From Phymatolithon calcareum (Eukaryota; Rhodophyta; Florideophyceae; Hapalidiales): a stretch of 64,000 nucleotides of DNA. Every line of letters starts with the position of its first letter. The stretch's first letter is position 1. The stretch spans positions 806,001 through 870,000 of the forward strand of contig OZ345359.1 in NCBI GenBank assembly GCA_977006965.1, given 5' to 3'. The notes under the pieces were generated by a model. The model saw nothing but the letters and a program-made list of their open reading frames with translations, did no database searches and had not been told where the DNA came from. A program made the translations under genes and the position numbers. Below are positions 21,739 through 29,966 of the stretch, in pieces.

Positions 21739-22449
21739 ATGGAACGAGTAAGTGGAGAGTCGCGTCCGCGGCATCGACGAGATCGTTTACTGCGGCGCGC
21801 AGCAAAATTGGAGCGTGTATGGGGTGGCTCTCGTGCCGCTCAAAAGCTTCGCTTGCGACAACAGCTTGCGCCAGCCACCACAGTCGACTTCACTCCCATC
21901 TCCGAAGACAATTTGCCCGTCGACCGACCGACTCATGTAGTCGACTTCTCTCCCACCTCCGAAAACGATTTGCCCGTCAACCAACCAACTCGTCTTGTCG
22001 TCGCGCATCCGCTACCGAACGTAACTTCTGAGGACATCGATGATACGCAAGAAACAGAGCGTAGAAACGAATTTTGCGTTATCGACCTAGAGCGCATAGT
22101 GGTCGGCGATCAAGCAGTGCGTCTACCGTGCATGCATATCTTTCACCAAAGTTGTATCATGCCCTATCTGTACCGACAGCGCGAGCCATGCTGCCCTATT
22201 GACCGTATCCCAATTAAGCGACAGTCGCTACCCATGCTTCCCGTATGGACGGTGATCGCGGACGAAATCGGAAGTCACGAAGAATGCGAGAGGTCGGCGA
22301 CGGATGCGACACAAGGGGTAGGACTATGGGTTTCTGGGATATTTGTGTTGTACACAGTTGGTTGCGTTGTGAGTTGCGCTTTTGCAATGGGGTATAATGT
22401 ACTAGGCGCTGTTCTCTTTGGTGCTGTGTTTAAATTTATTGATTGGTGA
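21739..22449 (+). CDS. RING-H2-like membrane protein with Asp in two zinc positions
   Basis: 236 residues from ATG 21739; the open frame upstream has no ATG. The N terminus is very basic (RPRHRRDRLLRRAAK). Residues about 55-95 hold an imperfect duplication (VDFTPISEDNLPVDRPTH and VDFSPTSENDLPVNQPT). A RING-H2 motif follows with normal spacing: FCVIDLE, 13 residues, then CMHIFHQSC, 13 residues, then CPIDRIP. In both C-x2-C pairs the second Cys is Asp. Two hydrophobic helices (GLWVSGIFVLYTVGCVVSC and an ALFGAVFKFI-type segment) end the protein. RING-H2 proteins are usually E3 ubiquitin ligases and membrane-anchored ones act on membrane or ER substrates. Whether this variant still binds two zinc ions is uncertain. 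Confidence 0.75.
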   Translation: MERVSGESRPRHRRDRLLRRAAKLERVWGGSRAAQKLRLRQQLAPATTVDFTPISEDNLPVDRPTHVVDFSPTSENDLPVNQPTRLVVAHPLPNVTSEDIDDTQETERRNEFCVIDLERIVVGDQAVRLPCMHIFHQSCIMPYLYRQREPCCPIDRIPIKRQSLPMLPVWTVIADEIGSHEECERSATDATQGVGLWVSGIFVLYTVGCVVSCAFAMGYNVLGAVLFGAVFKFIDW

Positions 22450-23705
22450 GGTGTTTAGCGCTGTGGGGAGTCTATTTGCTATGCCTCCCCGGTGCGTAGC
22501 ATGAAAGCAATATCGGCCATGATGCACTTTTCGTAGCCCGTCCCGTTGTATCTGACTACGACACTCGCGATATACGTCTGGATACAGGCTACAGTGCCGA
22601 TCAAGAATGGGACGAGGTGTCTGAGAATATGTCCTTGAATAACACAAATTGATACAGTCAGCATAGACTGCAGTTTGGACAACATTTTGTCTGATGCCCA
22701 AGGTGTGCGCTATTTATCTTGTTTGCTATATCTGTGTGATGTAACAAAGTAACGTTCACATGCCGTTCACTGCGTGCTAGTCCGATAACTGCTCACTCTA
22801 TATTCACCGACGGCATGGACCGACACTCGTCTAGTTATTTCAGCGGCCGTGCACCACTACGAGCGTACTCTCTGTAGTGTGGCTACTTAAGGAAGATGAC
22901 CTTCTCCAGCAGAGGAAACCCGCCATGGAACTAAGCATCAACGTCAGCTTGACGTCCATCAACTAAAGGGAACAACCCTTTCAAACAAAACATCATCCAC
23001 TGGTTACATGTGATGCTTCCTTCTATCATGACAACTGCTTAAAGTTTGAGAATTGGTCGCACACAGGCGTTGCTCAATATGGGCACGGCTTGGGTATCGC
23101 TCATATTGCCTTGTTATCCAGCACTTGTGAGACCGCTAGGCTCCCCTTTGGCTAAGTGCGGACACAGATCTGCCCGGATCCACGGTCAGATCCAACAGTT
23201 GCGGTAGTCGCTCTTACTTGTCAAGGATGTACCGAGAGCACATGAGGACGAAGAATCGCTTCGGATATAGAAAACTGCGTTATATCCTCCCCAACTTCGC
23301 CCTCTCACGCCGGGGGTGAAGAAGTGTACTTATATTGGAGGACATGAGCTCATGCTATTGAGCAGCACAGTAAAGTTACTGTGCTTTTCTCACAACGTCT
23401 TCAATCTTCTAAATGGTTTGAAATTTGAAAACGGGACTAGTTTTAAATGTTTTTCAATAATTTCAGAATCTTTATCTTTCCATATGAATCAGCCAATGAA
23501 ACGCAATAAAAATAGTTTTGAGCCAATAGAAAATACTTCCAAACACATGTCTTGTCAGGGATGGTCTCTACTAACACGTGTGATTGTATTAGTGGTAACA
23601 TAATTCAGACCTGTTCAAAAACCAAATTTTTGTTGCGATGATCTCCAGACCCTCATTGACGGAATCCCTATTCCCTACTGCACCGGAACAGATTGCTTGA
23701 CAACC
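22450..23705. other. Intergenic, little recognised
   Basis: A 68-codon minus-strand ATG frame at 22479-22685 has two hydrophobic segments but no known motif. A plus frame at 23316-23603 also lacks motifs. No RNA gene found. Confidence 0.4.
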
Positions 23706-24803
23706 ATGCGTGCCCTCGCCGCATTCTGCACGGGAAGCGCGCTACCTGTCCGTCCACCCCGCCGACTTTCCCTGAATCGAATCTGCCGCTGCGCACACTC
23801 CACCCCGTCTCGCAAACGCATCGTCTTTCTAGGCACTCCATCTGTCGCCGCAACATCTCTGACAACATTGATAAATCGCTTGCCATCCGTGAACGCCGAA
23901 GTGGTCGCCGTCGTAACACGCGCCCCCGCGCCCGTCGGTCGCAAGCGCGAGATTCACAAAACACCCGTACACGAAACAGCCCTACATCACGACATCCCCT
24001 TAGTATTAACCCCATCTTCCGCACGAGATGCCACCTTTTTATCGCACATGGAAGATCTATCCCCCGATTTATGCATCACCGTCGCATACGGTAATTTCCT
24101 ACCAAAGAGATTTCTCTCCACTCCCACATACGGCACTCTAAATATCCATCCATCCTTACTCCCCTCCTTCCGCGGCGCCGCGCCCGTTCCGCGCGCCTTA
24201 CAGGCCGGCGTCAAGGAGACCGGTGTGACCGTAGCGTTCACCGTGCTCGCCATGGACGCTGGCCCCATTGTATCGCAGATACGAGTGCCGCTTCTCGGCG
24301 ACGAGCGCAGCCCAGAGTTACTTGCCGATCTTATGGCGCTCGGCACGGACGCGCTTGTCGACGTCCTTCCCGCCGTGTGGGATGGCAGCGTGAAGAGCGA
24401 GCCGCAGGACGAGTTACATGTATCTCACGCCCCGAAGATCTCCAAGGATGAGGCGCGAGTGGCGTTTGTGGAGAATGCACGTATCGTTCACAACAAGGTG
24501 CGCGCATTCGCCGGGTGGCCGGGTACGTGGGCCGATTTTGAGGTTGGGGAGTACGGTAACGGTGCGGATGTGCGATTAAAAATCATTCGATCGCAGGTGT
24601 TGCGCGGAGAGGGCGGCATGTGCTTCGGCGTGCACGATGTACACTTTGATGAGGAACGGCAGTGCTTGGCTGTGACGTGCGATGATGGGAGCGTGCTCGG
24701 CGTTCAGTCCGTGCAACCGGCGGGGAAGAAGGAAATGAGCGCGCGTGCATTTTGGAATGGATTGCGAGGGAAGCGACTTGGTCGGAAGCGAGTTCCGCAC
24801 TAA
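23706..24803 (+). CDS. fmt: Methionyl-tRNA formyltransferase, organellar
   Basis: 365 residues. The enzyme formylates initiator Met-tRNA with 10-formyl-tetrahydrofolate for mitochondrial or plastid translation. The first 40 residues (Ala/Arg/Pro/Ser rich, ending before KRIVFLGTPSVAATSL) look like a transit peptide. The formyltransferase domain then shows NIHPSLLPSFRGAAPVPRAL with the catalytic Asn and His, and MDAGPIVSQ with the catalytic Asp. The C-terminal OB-fold-type domain contains RAFAGWPGTWADF. Length fits bacterial Fmt (about 315) plus a leader. ATG 23706 has a good context (ACCATGC). The gene is convergent with SF1, whose stop lies 115 bp downstream. Confidence 0.95.
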   Translation: MRALAAFCTGSALPVRPPRRLSLNRICRCAHSTPSRKRIVFLGTPSVAATSLTTLINRLPSVNAEVVAVVTRAPAPVGRKREIHKTPVHETALHHDIPLVLTPSSARDATFLSHMEDLSPDLCITVAYGNFLPKRFLSTPTYGTLNIHPSLLPSFRGAAPVPRALQAGVKETGVTVAFTVLAMDAGPIVSQIRVPLLGDERSPELLADLMALGTDALVDVLPAVWDGSVKSEPQDELHVSHAPKISKDEARVAFVENARIVHNKVRAFAGWPGTWADFEVGEYGNGADVRLKIIRSQVLRGEGGMCFGVHDVHFDEERQCLAVTCDDGSVLGVQSVQPAGKKEMSARAFWNGLRGKRLGRKRVPH

Positions 24804-24917
24804 CTTTATAAAATTGAGACGATGTCTTGTCTATTTTTCTTTTTGTTCTTTCTTTATTTCTCATGTTTAATTTCCTACATCCCGTTTCGTCCATGATATT
24901 CCCTGTCCTACACTCAG

Positions 24918-26276
24918 TCAGGGTGAAGGTGGTGGCGGTGGTGGTGGAGGAGGCGCCTCTTCCGTAGGAGGAGGGGGTGGAGGTGGAGGGGGCGGGGCAG
25001 CATCCGGTGGCGGTGGAGGCGGCGGCAACGGGGCACCCTCTCCCATCGGTGGCGGGGGAGGTGGCGGTGGCATACCGTGTACACCATACGGCTGCTGCGG
25101 TGGATACGGTGGTTGATGTTGCATCACGGGCTGGCGTGCCGTCATCCACCCTGGCGCATTGTGCATGTGCGGCTGCTGGTACTGCTGTGGAAAGCGTTGC
25201 TGCGGGGGCGCAGAGTATGCGTGCGGCTGCTGACCCTGCTGCTGGGGTGGCGCTGAAAATCTACGAAAACCGTGGTGCGGCGGTGCCCCCGAATTCTGGT
25301 TCGCAAAAGCCAGCCCTGGATGTGGATGCGGCACCTCGTTCGGCGGTGGATGCGGCCGAGTCGCAAAGGCACCCGGCAGCAACCACGGGTGTTGTGCTGG
25401 AGAGTCTGCGACCGCAGTGCCGCCGTTTGCAACATGGGGTGTAGACGCGCCGCCGCCACCACCATCGACGGCGGCAAGCAGAGATTGATAATCGCCATCC
25501 AGAGCGGCGGATGCAGCCGCCGCTGGAACAGCGGAGTTCGCCGTCGCCGAGGTGAACACCCTATCCCGATCTTGATCGCGAAGCGTACCGTTCAGCTCGG
25601 CAAGCTCTCGAAGCTGTGCCTGCTTGTGATCATTCTGGTCATCAGGTCGCGGCGTGATGATATCCATAATCTTCCGCTTACACTTCGCAATGCGCTCCGC
25701 CGCATCAAGTCCCTCGGCGGAAATCAGCACATGCAATTGCTCGTCCTCATCCGGCATTGCCGGCACACGTGCACGCCCATCCTTCACCGAGCCCTTTCCC
25801 CGAATCGCGACACGACACTGATATTCCCGCTCGAGTCGTTTCTGCGTTTTCCCGCGAGGCCCGAGAATGAGCCCGATGAAATTGATGGTGCCCTCTTTCT
25901 CCTTTGGGATGGCTAGTTTCTCCACCACCTTTGGCGGCCGCATGCCGGGGGGCGGGCGGAAATTCGGGTCGAGTTCGCGAAGTCGGGCCACGATCTTGAA
26001 ACGCTCCGCTTCCAATTTGTCACGCGCGCGGTCCAGCCGCGTGTTTACTCGCTTACCACGCGCATCGTAGCGCGGCGGCGGAGAAGGAGAACGGCAGAGT
26101 TCGGCGACCGGGATAGTATTGGTCGCGATAGCACGTCCGATCCGGTCGAGTCGCGCTTGCAGATTTTGTTGCTCCACAACGCGCTCGTCGACGGGTTCCC
26201 AGCGTCTTCTTCGACGACGCTTCTCGGGAGCAGGGCCGCCTGCGCGGCCATTGCTCCCCGCTGCGTAGTTGTCCAT
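24918..26276 (-). CDS. SF1: Branchpoint-binding protein / splicing factor 1
   Basis: 452 residues. SF1/BBP recognises the intron branch point and cooperates with U2AF early in spliceosome assembly. The N terminus carries a basic U2AF-ligand-like motif (KRRRRRRWEP, with the expected Arg-Trp), then the helix-hairpin region (RLDRIGRAIA; LDPNFRPPPGMRPP). The KH-QUA2 domain includes NFIGLILGPRGKTQKRLE and QLRELAELNGTLRD. The CCHC zinc knuckle that normally follows NGTLRD is absent; the frame goes directly to an Ala-rich stretch, then DGDYQSLLAAVDG, which is conserved in other SF1 proteins. A Gln/Pro-rich tail with very long proline runs ends the protein. ATG at 26276 is chosen because the frame upstream lies in the divergent promoter region. 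Confidence 0.93.
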   Translation of the reverse strand: MDNYAAGSNGRAGGPAPEKRRRRRRWEPVDERVVEQQNLQARLDRIGRAIATNTIPVAELCRSPSPPPRYDARGKRVNTRLDRARDKLEAERFKIVARLRELDPNFRPPPGMRPPKVVEKLAIPKEKEGTINFIGLILGPRGKTQKRLEREYQCRVAIRGKGSVKDGRARVPAMPDEDEQLHVLISAEGLDAAERIAKCKRKIMDIITPRPDDQNDHKQAQLRELAELNGTLRDQDRDRVFTSATANSAVPAAAASAALDGDYQSLLAAVDGGGGGASTPHVANGGTAVADSPAQHPWLLPGAFATRPHPPPNEVPHPHPGLAFANQNSGAPPHHGFRRFSAPPQQQGQQPHAYSAPPQQRFPQQYQQPHMHNAPGWMTARQPVMQHQPPYPPQQPYGVHGMPPPPPPPPMGEGAPLPPPPPPPDAAPPPPPPPPPPTEEAPPPPPPPPPSP

Positions 26277-26523
26277 AGCACCGCCTGCCTGCTCGACGAC
26301 GGTGAACCTCAAGGACGAAGGAGTCCAAGCGTCGACACTTGCGTGCAAGAGGGTGTAGACAATAAAACTACTAGAATATGTATGATTCGGAGAATATGCA
26401 TAAATTTTGAAAGTTTTCAAAAGGGTTTCCAAAAATCCTAAGATATTCCAGGCAAAATGCTCAATTGCAAGCAAACCGGCAATCTCCTGCATGCTTGATG
26501 CGCACCGACAGTACACAGTCGAG
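26277..26523. promoter_or_regulatory. Shared divergent promoter region of SF1 and the pseudouridine synthase gene
   Basis: About 250 bp between the two divergent start codons, with an AT-rich centre (26360-26460). No individual element can be assigned with confidence. Confidence 0.5.
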
Positions 26524-27762
26524 ATGCGCATCAATGCATCGGATTGCGCCTTTGCCGCCGGCGCCGCGACCGCCCTCACTTCGCGCACGGTGAGGCGTCT
26601 GCAACCCTCAAGGATACTCCGCTTTACGCCGCCCGTCAATCAAGTGATCCGAGCGCGAAGGCGTGTCCGCTCGTTGTGCACGAATCTCGGATCATGTTCA
26701 TCTGCTTCTGTTTTGGCTGCGCACGCCTCGCTTGAGAACGCAACACTTCCTAAGACGACAGAAGACCATGGCGAGGGCTCTGTGAAAGAGTTTTCCGTCA
26801 GCGCGGATGAGCGTCACATGCGGCTGGACAAGGTGCTGACTGCTCGCTTCACACGATCACGAAGTTATTTTCACGCACTCATCGATGCATCCCTTGTCAG
26901 CATAAATGGCTCCACGAAAGGCGTATGCAAAAAGCGCATATTGAGTGAAGGGGACACAGTGCGCATCACATTTACCACGCCAGAACGCGAGCGTCCCCTC
27001 CAGCCAGAAGACATCCCCCTTGTTGTTCTATACGAGGACGAGCATCTGGCTGTGCTGAACAAACCGGCCGGTCTCGTCGTGCATCCGGCACCAGGAAATT
27101 GGACAGGCACTTTGGCCAACGGCCTTGCACACCACTACACTGAGCTTGCGACCGACGGTGTAACCGCCGTCGAACGCCCCGGCATCGTGCATCGCCTTGA
27201 CAAGGGTACGTCAGGCGCACTAGTTATCGCGCGCACGCGCGCAGCCCACGAGGGTTTACAAGCGCTATTTGCGGCTCGAGAAGTAAGAAAGGAGTATTTG
27301 GCGGTCACATTGGGTTCACCAGGTGGCGCGGGGGTCGGCGCAGGGGTTATCGATGCGCCTCTGGGCCGCTCCCGGACCGATCGTGTTCGCATGGCAGTCG
27401 TTGCTGAAGAGGACGGTGGCCGAAAGGCACGTTCTCTATTCGAGGTGTTGGGCTCCGATGCACGTGGTCTGCTTCATGTCGTTCGCGTGTTCATTGAGAC
27501 GGGGCGGACGCACCAGATCAGAGTGCATATGCGATATCGACGCGCACCGGTGCTTGGAGATAACTTGTATGGTGCGCCGGACCTTAATCGACGATTCAAG
27601 TCCGCAGCGCAGCGGCCTATGCTGCACGCGCAGCGGATTGCGTTCAAGCATCCCATCACTGGGGAGGACATCGATGTGCAAGCACGGTTGCCGGAGGATT
27701 TTCGCTCTCTTGTGGCAAAGTCTATTGACCCAGCATTACTACAGATGTACCCGGAATGGTGA
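26524..27762 (+). CDS. RluD-type ribosomal RNA pseudouridine synthase, probably organellar
   Basis: 412 residues from ATG 26524; ATG 26491 in the same frame is an alternative. The family converts uridine to pseudouridine in large-subunit rRNA. A 95-residue Arg/Ser/Ala-rich leader suggests organelle import. An S4 RNA-binding domain follows (DERHMRLDKVLTARF...SLVSINGST). The RsuA/RluD catalytic domain has NKPAGLVVHPAPG, GIVHRLDKGTSGALV with the catalytic Asp, REVRKEYLAVT, and the ETGRTHQIRVHMRYRRAPVL motif near the C terminus. No intron. The exact target uridine cannot be told from sequence. Confidence 0.93.
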   Translation: MRINASDCAFAAGAATALTSRTVRRLQPSRILRFTPPVNQVIRARRRVRSLCTNLGSCSSASVLAAHASLENATLPKTTEDHGEGSVKEFSVSADERHMRLDKVLTARFTRSRSYFHALIDASLVSINGSTKGVCKKRILSEGDTVRITFTTPERERPLQPEDIPLVVLYEDEHLAVLNKPAGLVVHPAPGNWTGTLANGLAHHYTELATDGVTAVERPGIVHRLDKGTSGALVIARTRAAHEGLQALFAAREVRKEYLAVTLGSPGGAGVGAGVIDAPLGRSRTDRVRMAVVAEEDGGRKARSLFEVLGSDARGLLHVVRVFIETGRTHQIRVHMRYRRAPVLGDNLYGAPDLNRRFKSAAQRPMLHAQRIAFKHPITGEDIDVQARLPEDFRSLVAKSIDPALLQMYPEW

Positions 27763-28199
27763 GTGAGCAAGTTGTAACTTTTTAAAAATAGGTCTTTCTT
27801 TCTTAGTTGAACAATTGGTCCACTACTGTAGCGGTGGCAGCAGAAGTCTGGTACGGAGACTGTTGCAAGCAAGCATCCGGACAGACAGACGAAAGGGAGC
27901 TGTACCTATACGCAAATGGATCTTTCTCTAATAGACATGCAACAATTGCTGTCCCATATCCGACAGGCCGGCGTTCACGGCAATTTGAATGGCTTGGCCG
28001 ATCACTTGAGATCGACTAATTCACCTAACCTCTGGATGCACAATATCAGCACATCAGCACTGCATCCAGGATAACTACTCGAATTTAGAACTGGAATCGT
28101 GGTCTGAAGCTTCCGGAGTTGGCATAGAAACTCAGGCTAGTTCGTGCACCTGACATACCGCTCTCATGTGAACACTAATTTTCTTCACTCCCTTTGCGC
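27763..28199. other. Intergenic, nothing recognised
   Basis: Short frames only. Confidence 0.5.
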
Positions 28200-28514
28200 T
28201 CAGCTCCCGCTTGGTCGCCGAATGTAAGCAACCACTGCCTTGACCGACGTCTTGTGAACATGCGTTGAAGGTGGCCTGCTTGGAGATGCCCGCGGCGGTG
28301 AAGATGATGATGAAGCCCCCGAGGATGAAGCGGTGCCATTGCTTGCAGTGCCAGATGGGGGGAGCGGCACACCGGCGACGAAACGCAGGAGACGGCGACG
28401 CACCCTAGCCGGAGCCGTTCCCTCCGCAAGGGCGAAAAGTGCCATGGTGGAGAAGTCGAATACGGCTCGTGCGGCCTCCTCGCGTGCCTCTTCGGCTTCG
28501 AAGTCGTCGCTCAT
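28200..28514 (-). CDS. Small acidic/alanine-rich protein, unrecognised
   Basis: 104 residues from an ATG at 28514. The N-terminal half is helical and acidic (DFEAEEAREEAARAVFDFS, then ALFALAEG). It is followed by VRRRLLRFVAGVPLPP and a Ser/Pro-rich low-complexity stretch, ending TSVKAVVAYIRRPSGS. GC content matches the neighbouring housekeeping genes. No family recognised. It could be a short nuclear protein or the terminal exon of a larger gene. Confidence 0.45.
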   Translation of the reverse strand: MSDDFEAEEAREEAARAVFDFSTMALFALAEGTAPARVRRRLLRFVAGVPLPPSGTASNGTASSSGASSSSSPPRASPSRPPSTHVHKTSVKAVVAYIRRPSGS

Positions 28515-29048
28515 GTTGCAACTGCGGCCGTGGAAAGGTTGAACGAAGAATGAGATAGATACTCTGAAGCGCGCCGAGCAGCGTGAGGGTGCTCAACAGT
28601 AAACGATAAATTGATGATGTGATGCATATCTGGAACTCCATCAATATAACATGAACGTTGTATTGATATTTGATGTTGTTATAGCATTGATACAGATGTG
28701 CGGTCATGCAGAAACTTCCCTTCGGAGGCGGAGATGATTTCTGCCGTTGTTGCCGTATCGTCTACGCGCATGAGCGGCAGAACATCTCTCCGAATGCAAT
28801 GTGAGGAGGTGGGCTCGAGACCTGCTTAAACTCACGAAGACTCCGACGTTCAAGAAGCTCAGCCCCTCTCTTCCAGCATCGTGGCTACAATCGCTCCTCT
28901 ATGAAGACTTGCAGCAGTATGGTAAACGAACACAGAGAATGTATAAATTCGCTCTGGTCAACGAAAACCAGAAAGAGCAATACCGCGAGCAATTGTATGG
29001 AGAGCACGGGCATCGAATTTACGAATTTGTTCCCTCTATGAATAGTGC
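28515..29048. other. Intergenic with a possible ORF fragment
   Basis: A plus-strand frame up to about 29082 (around 28801-29082) reads like protein (PASWLQSLLYEDLQQYGKR; RMYKFALVNENQKEQ) but has no ATG and runs into the 396-bp repeat. It may be a truncated gene or transposon fragment. Confidence 0.35.
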
Positions 29049-29444
29049 AATCCGCCACGACTCGAAAACGCACTTGACATAATGGGTGTTGTCGCCGGCA
29101 TAGCAACCACTTTCGACTCTGTGCCCACCCTCGCCCCCTAGCATAGATTGTTTGCAAACAATTGGATATCTCCTCGCCTCAACCACATGCCTCAGCTCAA
29201 TTGCATGACTCGCTCAGGAAAAGAGGGCGCAATTGTTTCCGCCGACGCTGCAACCACTCTCCCTGCCGTCCCCACCTGGCTCCTCCAGTTTTCAAAAGGA
29301 TATAGTTCTGCTACTACTTGGCGGCTCGGCAGCAAAGCATTGGAAGCGAATAACCAAGCTCCGCCTGATAGAGAATGCAGGCTTCCGTCGGCTACATCTG
29401 CTCAAGAAACGGAGTAACAGGCTGGTGGAAATTGCTGGAAAACA
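29049..29444 (+). repeat. 396-bp perfect inverted repeat, left copy (with 32682-33077)
   Basis: Base by base, the reverse complement of 32682-33077 equals this segment with no difference seen. The repeat ends are sharp on both sides. Inside, one frame reads DIVLLLLGGSAAKHWKRITK and LRLIENAGFRRLHLLKKRS, without a recognised family. The two copies bracket 3.2 kb holding the 775-residue ORF. Confidence 0.95.
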
Positions 29445-29559
29445 CACAGCCAACTTTGCCGTTTGGATGGATGGATTTCTGTTTTATTGAAGCTCCCTTA
29501 GTCAATTATCATTGCACCTGAGAGACTTTTCGTTGCGCTACAATCCTTCGCTTACGTTT

Positions 29560-29856
29560 TCATTTTGATTTCGGACATTTTCTTTGGACGGTATCAACTG
29601 CCATTTCCAGCATCTCTTTTTGAATATCGGAAAGTCGTTGCTTGGGCATTAAGTTTGAGATAACTGTGAGAGCTTCATCGAGTTCGGAATCTTCGTTTCT
29701 TGCTTGTTCTTGCCAGGGATATGGGAAGCGGTGAAACAACCAGTGCATGCAAAGAAGCCTGTGCTTCGCTTTTACTTTGCCGTTTGTGCATACACAAATC
29801 GTCACATTTGCACAAAAATGTGACGTTTTCTGTACGCACAATTTGCGATTTACCAT
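29560..29856 (-). CDS. Small unrecognised ORF, 98 residues
   Basis: ATG at 29856. The C-terminal half is protein-like and charged (NEDSELDEALTVISNLMPKQ; DIQKEMLEMAVDTVQRK); the N-terminal half is Cys/His-rich. It lies inside the 396-bp inverted repeats, opposite in strand to the large ORF. No family recognised; could be a gene fragment. Confidence 0.35.
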   Translation of the reverse strand: MVNRKLCVQKTSHFCANVTICVCTNGKVKAKHRLLCMHWLFHRFPYPWQEQARNEDSELDEALTVISNLMPKQRLSDIQKEMLEMAVDTVQRKCPKSK

Positions 29857-29890
29857 GCAGTTTATACCAGTACAGTATTTGGTTACTAAC

Positions 29891-29927
29891 CAAATATTCT
29901 AAAGATTAGTAATCTTTAGAATATTTG
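29891..29927. repeat. 18-bp perfect hairpin with 1-nt loop
   Basis: Arms 29891-29908 and 29910-29927 (CAAATATTCTAAAGATTA). It sits 40 bp upstream of the ATG of the large ORF. Confidence 0.95.
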
Positions 29928-29966
29928 TTGTATTTTGATTGGTGCAACGTTGGAAATTTTGATTGC

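Noticed and set aside
23697-23705. Upstream TTG start for fmt, and similar non-ATG starts for other long frames
   Set aside because: Eukaryotic nuclear gene; ATG 23706 in good context is preferred.
26277-26639. N-terminal extension of SF1 beyond ATG 26276
   Set aside because: It runs through the divergent promoter and the start of the neighbouring gene; SF1 proteins begin near the ATG chosen.
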